A stretch of 64,000 nucleotides of DNA from Stieleria varia. GTDB lineage: Bacteria > Planctomycetota > Planctomycetia > Pirellulales > Pirellulaceae. Where the stretch lies: the NCBI RefSeq assembly GCF_038443385.1, contig NZ_CP151726.1, forward strand, positions 7,254,001 to 7,318,000, written 5' to 3'. Under the pieces are notes generated by a model. It searched no databases. It was not told the origin of the DNA and saw nothing but the letters and a program-made list of their open reading frames with translations. Made by a program: the position numbers and the translations under genes. Of the stretch, positions 8,081 to 18,135 are shown in pieces (the stretch's first letter is position 1; each line of letters begins with the position of its first letter).

Positions 8081-10686
8081 TGCCGCGACGAACCGTCAGC
8101 CTGCTGTTCGCCCCTCTGGTTTTGCTCGTGGTGTTGCTGTCGACCATGACAGGGTCGCAGCGGATCGCTTTCCGAGATGTCAGCCATTTCTATCTGCCAC
8201 TGTACGATTATGTGGCGGAGCGATGTAGTGAATCATGGCTGCCGTTGTGGAATCCGCTGGATCAAACAGGGATTCCACTGATCGGTGAATCGTCGACCGC
8301 GGTGCTGTATCCGATTCGATACCTGCTGTTCGCGTTGCCGATCTCGACCGAGCTGTCGATGAACGGGTATCTCGCCGTGCACTTGATCTTGGCGGCGACG
8401 ACGGCATGGTGGCTGGCACGTCGCATCGGCCAATCAAACCTCGCGTCGTCGTTGGCCTCGATGACCTACGCGCTCGGCGGCGGCGTATTTGGGCTCGCGT
8501 GCAACCCACCCTTTCTCGTCGGTGCCGCTTGGCTGCCGCTGGCACTGGGCGCTGCGATTGCCGTGCCGCTAACGCCAGATGGTTCTTGTCGGACGCCGAG
8601 GTTTTGGAGTCGTCTCGCCCTCTTTGCCATTGCGATCTCGATGATGATCCTGGGTGGCGACCCTCAGTCAGCGCTGCATGTTTGCCTCGTCAGCGTTTGT
8701 GTGCTGGTCGTGGCGGGGATTCGTAAACCAACAAACAAGGTTGTGGAGATTCCTTGGCGGGAATCGGTCCTCGTGATCGGTGGTGGTTGCGTGCTGGCCG
8801 CATCCCTGTCGGCGATCCAAATCGCGGCATCCTACGATTGGACGCGACAGAGTGATCGGGTTTCGCGTCAGGAATCAAGCCAATGGTGGGAACCGCCGAT
8901 CGATGGCAGCCATCGATTCAATGTGTTTAGCTTTTCATTGCCGCCATGGCATGTCGCGGAACTTTTCACGCCGCATCCGTTCGGGAGGACTTTTCCCGAG
9001 AATCAAAGGATCGGTGCATTGCTGCCGGGCGATGGACGCATGTGGACGCCGTCGATCTACATGGGAGTCATCGCCCTATTGGCTTGGATGACCACACTGA
9101 TGCGTTGGCCATACGATGGACTTGGGCGTTGGGAGTGGGTTGGGCTGGTGAGTTTGTTGCTCTGTTTTGGGCAGTTCGGCATCGCTTGGCTGGTACAGCA
9201 ATTCACCGATCGGCTCGACGCGTACGACAGCGCGATCGGTGGTCCGTATTGGTGGTTGTATAAATTTTTGCCTGGTTACGACGCGTTTCGCTATCCCGCG
9301 AAATGGTTGCCCATGTTCTCGATCGCCAGTGCCGTGATCGTGGGTAAATGGTTTGATCGATTCCAAATCGACAACGAGACCGTGTATCGCCGCAACTCAA
9401 TGCAAATGATGTTCCTGACGACCGTGATGTTGGCAGTGGCGGGGTTCGCGGTGGCCATTGCATGGTGGCTGAATGCGGGGGAAACAGCGACGAAGCAGAT
9501 GGCGGGCGACTATTTTTGGGGACCACTGAACGTTCAGGCGGCTTGGGGAACCATTGGATGGTCCATTCTGCATTCCATGATCGCGGTGAGTGTCATTTCT
9601 CTGCTGTTGTGTTGGCCCCAGAAGCAAACCGGCGAAAGAGGTTTGTGGTTGACTCCGATGCGCGCCGGATTACTCGCCTGCTGCATCGCAATCGACCTGG
9701 GCGTTTCGGCCTTTTTGATCTTGCCACGAATTTCGGTCGAGGACGAGCAACAGTTAGCAGCGAAAATTCATTCAAAGGTTCCCAGAGGAACTCATCGGTG
9801 GATGCGGACGCAAAATGGTGGTTGGCCGGAGCAGTGGTTGCGTGAGTCATCGCCTGATCGCGCGTTGGTCGTTTCGGCAAGTGAACGAGCGGCGTGGTTT
9901 GGACGCTGGCATTTGGCGGATCGTCAAGCGGTGTTCAACAACATGACGACCATTCGCAGCAAACGAATCACGGACTTTTGGTTGGCTGCAAAATCACGAT
10001 TGCCTGCGCTCAGCGCTGCAGAAGAACGGCAGGCGTGGCAGTCCATTCGCCGATGGTTGACGATCGAAGGCGTTTCCCATACGTCTGCGGACACCGTCTC
10101 CGTGGAATTGGACGGACAACCAAGACCCATGGTCGATGTCACACGTAGACTGTTGCAAACGATGCCCCAGGTGCGAGCCGATTTGGATTGGGACGTTGTC
10201 GAACCAAGCCAAACTGTTGCTGGGGAAGTCATCGATCGTGTGCTGCGAGATGAAGATTTCGTGAAACCGATTGTGGTTTCGTCGACGGTGAATCTCGAAC
10301 GTGCTCCGCAGGGACTCGAAAGTGCTCCGCAGGGACCGGTCCGTGACGCACAGATAAAGGGCCTGCGTGATGGTTGGGAAATCACCACGGATCAGCCGGT
10401 CCTGATTTCGAGATCCGTGTTGCAGGATGGAAATTGGCGGGCTTACTTGCTCGCGATCGACTCGTCTGATATCAAACCGACGAACGGCAAAACGGAACTT
10501 ACTCTCCACTGCGTCGATGGACTTCGTCAGGGGTGCGTCGTACCTGCTGGACATTGGCGGCTGATGTTCGAGTATCGCCCCTGGTGGCTCTATCCTGTGA
10601 TACTGATATCGTTGTCGGGCTGGTGCATGCTACTGCTCATTGTCTTGACAGCCTGCTGGGATGTCCGACAAAACAAGTCGCGATAG
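8080..10686 (+). CDS. YfhO-like polytopic membrane protein
   Basis: 868 residues. The N-terminal 530 residues hold many hydrophobic segments, starting at residues 8-24 (LLFAPLVLLVVLLSTMT). The stretch LWNPLDQTGIPLIGESS followed by VLYPIRYLLF is the pattern of YfhO/GT-C-like membrane proteins, which have been linked to glycosylation of lipoteichoic acid and related polymers in Firmicutes. The C-terminal 280 residues are mostly soluble and end with one more membrane segment (WLYPVILISLSGWCMLLLIV). It is translationally coupled to uvrC, an association without an obvious functional reason. A short internal duplication (ERAPQG/ESAPQG near residues 743-752) is visible. The exact substrate is unknown. 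Confidence 0.72.
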   Translation: MPRRTVSLLFAPLVLLVVLLSTMTGSQRIAFRDVSHFYLPLYDYVAERCSESWLPLWNPLDQTGIPLIGESSTAVLYPIRYLLFALPISTELSMNGYLAVHLILAATTAWWLARRIGQSNLASSLASMTYALGGGVFGLACNPPFLVGAAWLPLALGAAIAVPLTPDGSCRTPRFWSRLALFAIAISMMILGGDPQSALHVCLVSVCVLVVAGIRKPTNKVVEIPWRESVLVIGGGCVLAASLSAIQIAASYDWTRQSDRVSRQESSQWWEPPIDGSHRFNVFSFSLPPWHVAELFTPHPFGRTFPENQRIGALLPGDGRMWTPSIYMGVIALLAWMTTLMRWPYDGLGRWEWVGLVSLLLCFGQFGIAWLVQQFTDRLDAYDSAIGGPYWWLYKFLPGYDAFRYPAKWLPMFSIASAVIVGKWFDRFQIDNETVYRRNSMQMMFLTTVMLAVAGFAVAIAWWLNAGETATKQMAGDYFWGPLNVQAAWGTIGWSILHSMIAVSVISLLLCWPQKQTGERGLWLTPMRAGLLACCIAIDLGVSAFLILPRISVEDEQQLAAKIHSKVPRGTHRWMRTQNGGWPEQWLRESSPDRALVVSASERAAWFGRWHLADRQAVFNNMTTIRSKRITDFWLAAKSRLPALSAAEERQAWQSIRRWLTIEGVSHTSADTVSVELDGQPRPMVDVTRRLLQTMPQVRADLDWDVVEPSQTVAGEVIDRVLRDEDFVKPIVVSSTVNLERAPQGLESAPQGPVRDAQIKGLRDGWEITTDQPVLISRSVLQDGNWRAYLLAIDSSDIKPTNGKTELTLHCVDGLRQGCVVPAGHWRLMFEYRPWWLYPVILISLSGWCMLLLIVLTACWDVRQNKSR

Positions 10687-10803
10687 AGAATGGGCGATGG
10701 GGAGGCTCGTTTGCTGTGGAGGGAATTCTGGCGAATCCCATTACCGGGGCGGGTGTGAGATTTTGGTGTTTCGTTGAGTGTCGATTTACTCAGGATGTTG
10801 TGC

Positions 10804-11460
10804 ATGATGAACCAGTGGTTGCCGCCGTTGATCGAAACGGTCGAACGAATCGAAAGCAGTTCTGAAGCTCTTTCTGCGCAGCGGCAGTCGTTGCTCGACG
10901 ATGCGACAGACTTGATCGTCACCGCATTGCGTGAGGTTAACGGATCCGACCAATCGATCGGGTTGAACTTCATTTGCACTCATAATTCTAGACGAAGTCA
11001 CTTGGCGCAATTGTGGGCTGCCGTTGCGGTGCAGCGATACCAGATTGCCAGCTTGAGATGTTTCAGTGGCGGCACAGAGTCCACGGCGTGCAATGAACGG
11101 ATCGTTCGGAGTCTGCGACGCGCCGGGTTTAGCGTGGTGACGATGGAACCCGGTGCGGTGAACCCGCATTACTGGGTTCAGTATGATGAGACCCTTCCGC
11201 CACTGACGCTCTATTCCAAGCGTTTTGACGCGAACGATAATCCGACCAGTCATTTCATCGCCATGATGTGCTGTGATCACGCCGACCAAGCGTGCCCGAT
11301 CATCCACGGATCGATGGGACGTGTGGCGTTGGATTATCGCGATCCAAAGCACTCCGACGGCTTGCCCAGTGAATCGCAGACCTATGATCAACGACGCGAC
11401 GAAATCGGCGCAGAGATGTTTTATCTGATGCGTGCCATTTCACAGCGTTTAGAGACTTGA
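10804..11460 (+). CDS. Low-molecular-weight protein tyrosine phosphatase / ArsC-like protein
   Basis: About 218 residues from ATG at 10804; the longest frame begins with TTG at 10774, and ATG codons at 10795 and 10807 are alternatives. CAGGA a few bases upstream fits 10804 as a ribosome-binding site. The signature is FICTHNSRRSHLAQ, which contains the CX5R(S) phosphate-binding loop shared by LMW tyrosine phosphatases and arsenate reductases. The ~70 extra N-terminal residues and the CCDHADQACPIIHGS region resemble the long ~200-residue phosphatase-like proteins of Bacteroidetes and planctomycetes rather than classic 150-residue LMW-PTPs. It probably dephosphorylates a protein or arsenylated substrate in the cytoplasm. 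No arsenic-resistance genes lie nearby, so an ars function is unsupported. Confidence 0.8.
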   Translation: MMNQWLPPLIETVERIESSSEALSAQRQSLLDDATDLIVTALREVNGSDQSIGLNFICTHNSRRSHLAQLWAAVAVQRYQIASLRCFSGGTESTACNERIVRSLRRAGFSVVTMEPGAVNPHYWVQYDETLPPLTLYSKRFDANDNPTSHFIAMMCCDHADQACPIIHGSMGRVALDYRDPKHSDGLPSESQTYDQRRDEIGAEMFYLMRAISQRLET

Positions 11461-11531
11461 GTAGCGGCGATTGTCGTTCGACTTTCCAAGTCGAAAACGA
11501 ACACCAGCATCCGCCCGTGACCAAGCTCTCA

Positions 11532-12764
11532 TCACGCCAAAGACGATTCGATCTCGTCCGCGACGATTTCTGCGGTCGGCCGAAGTCCTTGGAATCGTCG
11601 GGCGATGGCGTCGACGGATTCTTGAGTCGATCGGTCGTCCAAGTAATGTCGAATCGTTTCGGTCAGATCTCGGTCTTTGCGCAGCCAAGTCCCGCAACCG
11701 AGTCTTGTCACACGCGTCGCATTGTCGAACTGATCAAATGCCATCGGACGAATGAGCTGAGTGGTCCCAGTCGCGAATGCTTGAGAAGTCGTTCCGATGC
11801 CGCCGTGATGGACGATCATCGCGCAGTGCGGCAGCAGCGTTGATAACGCGGCATAGTGGCATGATTTGACGTTGTCGGGCAATCCCGGTGGAAAGTTTTC
11901 CCGGTGTGTTGACAACAGGAGTCCCGGACGATCCAACGCGACACATGTCTGGACGGCTTTTTCAAAGAAACCTCTTGTGTGGTGGTTTGCGGTTCCTGCG
12001 GTGAACACAATCGGGGCGGCCGACATTGCCCATGATCGGATTGGTTCGTCGTCTGTTGCATTGGATGCATCGTCCAGCGGAAAACCTGCGTGCATCAGTT
12101 GCGGCACATGGCCGACGGTCGCAGGTGCAAACCATTCCGGATACAACGCGATGACACGGTCGGGCGATAACCACCAATCGTTCATCAAACGTTTAACCGG
12201 TGACAATCCATTGTCGCGACGAAGCCGATTGACGGCGGAAGCCAACATTGGGTCGAGCACCATGCGATCGCCCACCCAATACCCGAAGCGAAATAGTCGC
12301 TTGATGATCGGAGGCTCGATGCCCCAGGGTGTCAGCCTGGGAGGTTCGGTTGGCGTCCGCAGCAGCATCGGTGCGAGATGCACATCGATCAACGGCAAAT
12401 CACAATGATCGCGGAAGACTCGTGATGCGAAGTCCAGGGGATGGGAGACCAGGACGGTTTCGCCGGGGCGATGTCGTCGAGCAATCAATTCGTGGTGTGG
12501 CTGCAGAAACGTTTTTGCGACCGTTTGCACGACGCGGTGAAGTCCTCGCAGTGGCCGCCAAACCGCTGGATCGGATAGCACTTGGGCAAAATGTTCCCGA
12601 CTGAGCAACGAAACCGGTTCCAGGTCCGCTTGTTCGGCCAACTCCGCGTAGGGTTCGGCGAGCGAGATCACGACATCATGACCGCGAGAGCGAAGTTCAC
12701 GACCGATCGCGATCATCGGATTGACGTCGCCGCGAGAACCCGGAGCGGACAAAATGGCCAACAT
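11532..12764 (-). CDS. GT1-family (UGT/MGT-like) glycosyltransferase
   Basis: About 411 residues from ATG at 12764 (MLAILSAPGSRGDVNPM). The open frame reaches 12884, but the extra 40 residues overlap the upstream gene and lack family similarity. The start motif S-x-G-x-R-G-D-V-N-P is the acceptor-side signature of GT1 enzymes of the sterol/macrolide/vancomycin glycosyltransferase group. The donor-binding motif near the end reads HHGGIGTTSQAFATG followed by PMAFDQFDNA, which fits the H-x-G-x-G-T and D-Q/N signature. It should transfer a nucleotide-linked sugar to a lipid or small molecule. It lies 59 bases downstream of the beta-barrel gene on the same strand and may share its transcript. It converges with the phosphatase gene, with only 71 bases between stops. 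Confidence 0.85.
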   Translation of the reverse strand: MLAILSAPGSRGDVNPMIAIGRELRSRGHDVVISLAEPYAELAEQADLEPVSLLSREHFAQVLSDPAVWRPLRGLHRVVQTVAKTFLQPHHELIARRHRPGETVLVSHPLDFASRVFRDHCDLPLIDVHLAPMLLRTPTEPPRLTPWGIEPPIIKRLFRFGYWVGDRMVLDPMLASAVNRLRRDNGLSPVKRLMNDWWLSPDRVIALYPEWFAPATVGHVPQLMHAGFPLDDASNATDDEPIRSWAMSAAPIVFTAGTANHHTRGFFEKAVQTCVALDRPGLLLSTHRENFPPGLPDNVKSCHYAALSTLLPHCAMIVHHGGIGTTSQAFATGTTQLIRPMAFDQFDNATRVTRLGCGTWLRKDRDLTETIRHYLDDRSTQESVDAIARRFQGLRPTAEIVADEIESSLA

Positions 12765-12823
12765 CAATCGATATCGCTTTGGATGGGGGCACGGCAGGCA
12801 GGCGGTGGTCACCCACGCACGTC

Positions 12824-15736
12824 TCAGAATTTCCAACGATACTCGATTCGCGTCCCGTAAACATCCGGCAAACCGTCTCGCCAACCGTACATCGCGTCCA
12901 TTCGGATCAACGTCGCGTTGGTGATGGGGAACTGATACCTCGTTCCCACGCCGTACTGATCACCTGGCACGTTCGGGTTGCTGCCGCCGTGGGGTGTTAA
13001 ATAACTGAGCTCGACCAGCAATTGTCGGTCCAGATCCTTGCCGATCAAATCCACGCCGATGCTGGTGCCTGCGGTGTCATTGGCCGTCGGGTCCAGTGTG
13101 GCAAAACCATTCAGTCCGTCGGTGTCAAAGTTGATGCCGGTGTTCCTTAGGATTCCCCCGGAGAGTCCCGCGCGAGCGACCGATTGCGGACGATCCCAGC
13201 CGACAAAGAAATTGGCGTAGGGGACGAACGTCAGAGGTCGCGAAGTGATCAAGCTGTTTTCCACCAACAGCAATGCTCCGTCTGCTGTACGCGAGGACTT
13301 GGGAAGGTCCTGGCCGGTGTTGACGATCACGCGCACACTGTTGCTGATGCGATCGAAGTAGCGTCGGGTGAAACTAGCCGTGATGTTATGGTAGCTCAAC
13401 TCCGATCGATTGCGTTCACGCAAATAGGCGTAGCCGGTTTCTATGTAGCCCCCGTAGGCTTCGATGAACCAGGCCGTGCCGATCGCCTGAGCGTCACTGG
13501 CATTGGCAAAGGCAGGGCTGTTGAGCTGGTCCACGACGGCAAAGAACGTGGCGTCGTAGTTTGACCAATTCAGTAAATTGCTGTGCCGTGCCGGCAAAGA
13601 GAAAGCCGCGGCCGTCACCGCGTCTTCCATCCAGATACCGTTCTGAAACAACAGCGGCACCAACCCCACACTGACGGGCAAATCAAAGTCAGCGGAGTGG
13701 TTTTGCATCGCCCCCAGGATGACCCCCAAGTCGCCTTCAAAGAAACCCGTGACAGGAGTCCAATCCATCTCGTTGCGATATCGCAACTGGCCATCGATAT
13801 TCTCGATGCGTGTGAATTGATTGTTCTTGTCCAGTGGCCCAACAAACGCGTGAAAGCGTTCGGTGCTGGTCAATTGCAAGTCCATGTCCAGGTTCAATCG
13901 GTTGGCCCAGTTGTCCGCCCGCCCGCCGGCATTCCGGCCGCTTTGGATTCCGGTGCGGAAGTCACCGTAGACGTAGAACTTTGGTCTCACAAGATTGGCG
14001 TCGCCGAACCAGTTCTTGCCACGCGGTGTGATTCCGTCTCCATACCAAGTCCGTCCCCATTGAATCAGCGGATACTGTGTCGGCGTCGGCGCTTTGGCGT
14101 CGTACGGGAACGCTTCACGACCGCCGTCATGCCACATCGATTCCGGTTCCATGACGGACGCTGAGAAGTCGTCGTAAAAGTAGTTCTGCTCGCAAGCCTG
14201 CGTCGTTTCGCTGACGCTCTGCGTTGGTGATCCCTGAGGAACGCCGGATTCCAGCGAGCCGCCTGTCTCCTGCGGATCGACGTGCGATGCGAACAACGCG
14301 GGCGGTGATTCCACAGGGGCTGATGCGGGCAAGGCGAACAGCCGTGACTGAACGTTGATTGATGGATCGACTGGCGGAACGGCAGCCGTATCGATGGAGG
14401 GTGCGACTATCGCGGGTTGCTGATGGACCCGAGGCATCCCCAACGTTGTGCGTGGCGGCAGCGGAGCGGGCTGAATTGGCGGTGCGAGTTGGGGTTGCTG
14501 ATGTACGACAGGACGCTGCTGTCCAGGCATTCGGGGCTGCGGAGCCGGCTGCGGACGTAACGCGTATGGCGTTGTGGTCTGGCGAGTCGATGGCATCACC
14601 CACTGCGGCTGTGCAGGTCGTATCTGTGCTGGCACCGGCGCTGGTGGCATTGGTGCCGGCGCTATCGACGATTGCATCGGTACCGGTTGGCGATTGATCG
14701 CAAAACCGACTGGTCGCGCAGGCACGCGGGTTTCATGAGTTGTCGCTTGGGGAATCGGCGGTGCAACAATTGGTCGCGCAACTTTTGGTCGCGCAGTTGT
14801 TGGCGGCGCAGTATTAACCCGTGCACTAGGTGTTGGTGCAGCGGGTGATGGTGCATTAGGTGTTGGTGCAGCGGGTGATGGTGCAGCGGGTGTTGGTGCA
14901 GCGGGTGATGGTGCAGCGGGTGTTGGCGCAATCAGGTGCGATGCCACGGAGGAAGGCACCGTTGTCTGCGGCAGAGGATGTGCTAAAGGCTGCGGCCTGA
15001 CTTGCGGAGCGGGCGTGGCAGGCAAACTCGGTGGGTACTGTGTTGTGCGATTGGACAGGGAGAGCAGCGGAGACGGGGCGTCGTCTTCCGAAACCTCATT
15101 CAGTTCTGCTTGCCAGTCGATAGGACCGAAGCCCGTTGTAACCGCCGACGGGGTGGCTGCGTCCACGTCGATTCGATTCTTGAGCGAACGCTCAAAGGCG
15201 TCCCCTGAAAATGCTGTTGATTCGCTCGGTGGATAGACGGCGATCCTGTTGGGAGTGCTAGAGGGCCGGGGCAAATTGAACGCTGGTCGCGGGGCTGGCG
15301 GACTTGGTTGCAAGGCGGCCAGTTGCAAACGCGTTGAGATTTCAAAGTTGCGAGTGCTGAGTCCAGTTTGTCTGTACCCGTCCCGACTGCCGTCGTTGGA
15401 ATTGCCAGTGACATGACCGCCAGATGCGGACGCATTGATCGACGCGTCGATTTCTTGCGAGAGCTCGTCAGACAAGATCATGCCGGCAGTGTCAGACGCT
15501 TCGATCGCGTCGGCGACAGTCTTTCCTGTCTGAGACTTCTGTTTTACGGTTGGCGTGGCAGACTCCCTGGGGACCATCTTGTCGGCCGTGGAAAGGAAGT
15601 CTGGTGTATGTGGCACCGAAGTGGTTTCGGCGGCGGCAAGGTACGCGCACCAACTGATCCCGACGACGAGTGTCGCCAAGCCAACGTAGATGATTGTGGG
15701 TCGCGCTGCGGAGCGATAGGTGTTCACGTTGATCAT
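12824..15736 (-). CDS. Outer-membrane beta-barrel protein with long proline-rich periplasmic region
   Basis: 970 residues. Residues 12-31 form a hydrophobic export or anchor segment (TIIYVGLATLVVGISWC). Residues about 150-510 are low-complexity, rich in Pro, Ala and Gln, with tandem AAPSPAAPTP units encoded around 14820-14935. The C-terminal ~430 residues read like a porin: alternating amphipathic strands, aromatic girdle residues and a terminal Phe (IEYRWKF), the usual signal for BAM-dependent insertion. Its ATG overlaps the stop of the upstream pentaheme cytochrome (ATGA at 15736-15733), so the two are translationally coupled. I infer a pore or electron-conduit partner of the cytochrome. 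No substrate can be read from sequence. Alternatively it could be an unrelated porin of the planctomycete-specific type. Confidence 0.8.
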   Translation of the reverse strand: MINVNTYRSAARPTIIYVGLATLVVGISWCAYLAAAETTSVPHTPDFLSTADKMVPRESATPTVKQKSQTGKTVADAIEASDTAGMILSDELSQEIDASINASASGGHVTGNSNDGSRDGYRQTGLSTRNFEISTRLQLAALQPSPPAPRPAFNLPRPSSTPNRIAVYPPSESTAFSGDAFERSLKNRIDVDAATPSAVTTGFGPIDWQAELNEVSEDDAPSPLLSLSNRTTQYPPSLPATPAPQVRPQPLAHPLPQTTVPSSVASHLIAPTPAAPSPAAPTPAAPSPAAPTPNAPSPAAPTPSARVNTAPPTTARPKVARPIVAPPIPQATTHETRVPARPVGFAINRQPVPMQSSIAPAPMPPAPVPAQIRPAQPQWVMPSTRQTTTPYALRPQPAPQPRMPGQQRPVVHQQPQLAPPIQPAPLPPRTTLGMPRVHQQPAIVAPSIDTAAVPPVDPSINVQSRLFALPASAPVESPPALFASHVDPQETGGSLESGVPQGSPTQSVSETTQACEQNYFYDDFSASVMEPESMWHDGGREAFPYDAKAPTPTQYPLIQWGRTWYGDGITPRGKNWFGDANLVRPKFYVYGDFRTGIQSGRNAGGRADNWANRLNLDMDLQLTSTERFHAFVGPLDKNNQFTRIENIDGQLRYRNEMDWTPVTGFFEGDLGVILGAMQNHSADFDLPVSVGLVPLLFQNGIWMEDAVTAAAFSLPARHSNLLNWSNYDATFFAVVDQLNSPAFANASDAQAIGTAWFIEAYGGYIETGYAYLRERNRSELSYHNITASFTRRYFDRISNSVRVIVNTGQDLPKSSRTADGALLLVENSLITSRPLTFVPYANFFVGWDRPQSVARAGLSGGILRNTGINFDTDGLNGFATLDPTANDTAGTSIGVDLIGKDLDRQLLVELSYLTPHGGSNPNVPGDQYGVGTRYQFPITNATLIRMDAMYGWRDGLPDVYGTRIEYRWKF

Positions 15737-17793
15737 CGCACCCAGAATGTATGACTGCTGGGATGGACATCCAACGTGTACTCCTGCATTCGCCGGATCA
15801 TGTCAGGCGTACAATTGATTTGACGCATAAAGTACATCGGTTCGGTACGGCTTCGCATTCTGACACTCAAGCGATACGCGCCGGGTTTGGTCATCAAGTG
15901 CGCGGGCACCGTGTATTTGGCCATTCGATGATCCAGCGGCGGGATCGAATGCGCCTCCATTCGGATCAGCGGTGGATGATTGAGCACGGTGGTGGGAACG
16001 GCACCCGGTCGCAGGAAAGCGAGTTGATCGAGACTGAAATTGACCGGCAACGCGACTTCTCGATCTGTTCCTCGGACATTGTTGATCAAGAACTTGGTCT
16101 GCAAGTTGAACAGATTCTTGTCACGCGGGATGTTGCCCAAAGCGACTTCGCGGGAATGCATGTCGGCCAAGTCGCCGTTGCGATCCAAGTAGCCGGACTC
16201 CCAAACTCGTTTTCCCGTCGGGTCGATCAACGCGACATTGAGCCAGAGTTGAGGTTGAGCGCCGAGCGAACCTGTGGGCAAGTTGTGTCCGTCGCTTTCA
16301 TTTTCGACTCGATAGGAGAACTGCAGTGGCACGCCCGCCATCGGTGCAGAGTCAAAGAACGGGCCTTTGATTTCAACGCCGGCTTGCATCGTCATGATGG
16401 CATTGGAGCGTTTCTGATCGAGCTTTGCTAAATTGTCGTCGATGATCTTTCGGCCGTCGCGGCGATCGTCAGTGGTGTCCCATGGTTTTGGGAAGGTCAT
16501 CCCTGGCGGCACATTCTTTTCAAAGGCTTCGGTGCCCCAGCCGGCGCGATAGTCGAACTCCAGCCACTGCCGCGGAGTGTACGAACTGGCTTTCGGATTG
16601 TGCGGAAAGATTCCCGGATGCGCGATCGAGTAGCCAGGTCCCCAGAACGAATGATTCGATCGTTTGCGTGGTTCGCCGTAAGGTTTTCCGGCGACCTCGG
16701 CGATGTGACCACAGTCGTATCCAAGATCCTTGCCCGGAACGCTACCCATGTGACACTGTTGGCAGCTCACGCCACGTTTGGCCGCTGGGCCGCTTCGGTA
16801 CTGAGCATGGACGACTTCCAGCCAAATCCCCGGATGCACGGCGACTTGGTGGCAGGAGACACAGGCATCGCTGGTGGTCAACGGTTGAAAGAATCGTGAT
16901 TCCAAGTGAATCGGTTGCCCGGGACCTTTGTCGTCCGGCGATAACTTCAGTTTCAGCTCCTTGGACTTGGCAATCGCCTCGCGCAAGCCTTGGCCATCGC
17001 CGCCACCGTAAACCGGTGCGTGGATATTGCCCGGTTCGATCCGGCGATCACCGTTGGTCTTCCAGTACTGCTCGTTGACGCGATGGCAGGCGATGCAGGT
17101 CACGCCCTCGCGAACCACAGGCGGTGCATCGAGCACGCTGACGTGGCGGGGGATTTGCAACTGTGTTTGAACCGGCGAGTGACATCGATTGCAGAACGAA
17201 CCCACCGTCCCTCGCGTGTACTCCGTCATCGCCTGATCAAACCGATTGAACATCGGTGAAACGGATGAGTAAGCGTGGCCACTGGCTCGCCATTCTTCGT
17301 ACTGGGCCGGGTGACACTTGCGGCAAGACTCGGCCGATGGGTAGCAGTTTTCGGTCCACAGTTCTTCGTGCGGATCCTTCTTCTTGTCCTCGACAGCCTG
17401 CTTCTTGATCGGTTTGGTCGGACCGAGATTGCTCAAGGGATCTTGCTCTGCCTCGGCGCCGACGGCAGTGTTGGCTCCACCACCCAACAAGTCACCGCCA
17501 CCTAGCAAGTCATCGCCACCTAGCAAGTCATCGCCGGGGCGGATTCCACCTAAGAGATCGTCACCGAGCAAATCATTCGGATCGGACGGCGGCGTCGAAC
17601 GCATGCGAGGTGACAAGAGATCTTGATCGTCCAGCAACGCATCCGCATCGCCTGCGACCCGATAGATCGGCTGTGAGGGTGGAAACGGTGGTCGTCCCAC
17701 ATCAGGTCGATAGGGATACTGGGCCGCAGTGTCTGACGCGGCGCAGCAGATTGCGAGCCAACCTACGATGAAGGTCAATCGCGGGAGTCGCAT
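15733..17793 (-). CDS. Exported pentaheme cytochrome c (cytochrome c554-like)
   Basis: About 686 residues from ATG at 17793, which begins a clean signal peptide (MRLPRLTFIVGWLAICCAAS, then DTAAQ); the open frame extends to 17922 but the extra 43 residues are basic and not signal-like. GGAAAGG sits directly upstream of 17793. Five CxxCH heme sites are present: CRKCH, CNRCH, CIACH, CVSCH and CQQCH. SCRKCHPAQYEEW and the Ser-Gly-His nearby are typical of cytochrome c554/NapC-like multiheme proteins. Before the hemes lies a run of Asp-Asp-Leu-Leu-Gly-Gly repeats (encoded about 17460-17580). The C-terminal 250 residues form a beta-rich domain with no heme sites. It probably moves electrons in the periplasm or across the outer membrane, together with the coupled beta-barrel. 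Confidence 0.88.
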   Translation of the reverse strand: MRLPRLTFIVGWLAICCAASDTAAQYPYRPDVGRPPFPPSQPIYRVAGDADALLDDQDLLSPRMRSTPPSDPNDLLGDDLLGGIRPGDDLLGGDDLLGGGDLLGGGANTAVGAEAEQDPLSNLGPTKPIKKQAVEDKKKDPHEELWTENCYPSAESCRKCHPAQYEEWRASGHAYSSVSPMFNRFDQAMTEYTRGTVGSFCNRCHSPVQTQLQIPRHVSVLDAPPVVREGVTCIACHRVNEQYWKTNGDRRIEPGNIHAPVYGGGDGQGLREAIAKSKELKLKLSPDDKGPGQPIHLESRFFQPLTTSDACVSCHQVAVHPGIWLEVVHAQYRSGPAAKRGVSCQQCHMGSVPGKDLGYDCGHIAEVAGKPYGEPRKRSNHSFWGPGYSIAHPGIFPHNPKASSYTPRQWLEFDYRAGWGTEAFEKNVPPGMTFPKPWDTTDDRRDGRKIIDDNLAKLDQKRSNAIMTMQAGVEIKGPFFDSAPMAGVPLQFSYRVENESDGHNLPTGSLGAQPQLWLNVALIDPTGKRVWESGYLDRNGDLADMHSREVALGNIPRDKNLFNLQTKFLINNVRGTDREVALPVNFSLDQLAFLRPGAVPTTVLNHPPLIRMEAHSIPPLDHRMAKYTVPAHLMTKPGAYRLSVRMRSRTEPMYFMRQINCTPDMIRRMQEYTLDVHPSSHTFWVR

Positions 17794-18135
17794 TCCTTTC
17801 CGCCGTGTTTGCATCTGCTCGATCCGTCTTGCTGCCGTCATCGCGATTAGGGTCTGCGTTTGGGGGGCGAAACGCGAACGAAGGTCGATCCGCTGGCGAA
17901 TCCCCTTTGTCTGATTCGACATCCGACAATCCCTAGATCGCGAAGAACGGTTACAGGACGCAGTTCCTGCCTAAACGTTACAGATCACCAACTTCGGTCG
18001 CCGGTGTGGGTTTGACTCAGGCGGCGGGCTTGCTTGGCGACAAAACGCCAATTTACGGAGCTATGGTTTAGCTAGCGCAACTTTCCATTTGATGGATTTC
18101 CAAGTTGGCAAAACCACGTTCACAATCGTCCTACC

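Noticed and set aside
10804..11460. Arsenic-resistance gene (arsC)
   Set aside because: The CX5R loop is shared with phosphatases, and no arsB, acr3 or arsR genes lie nearby.
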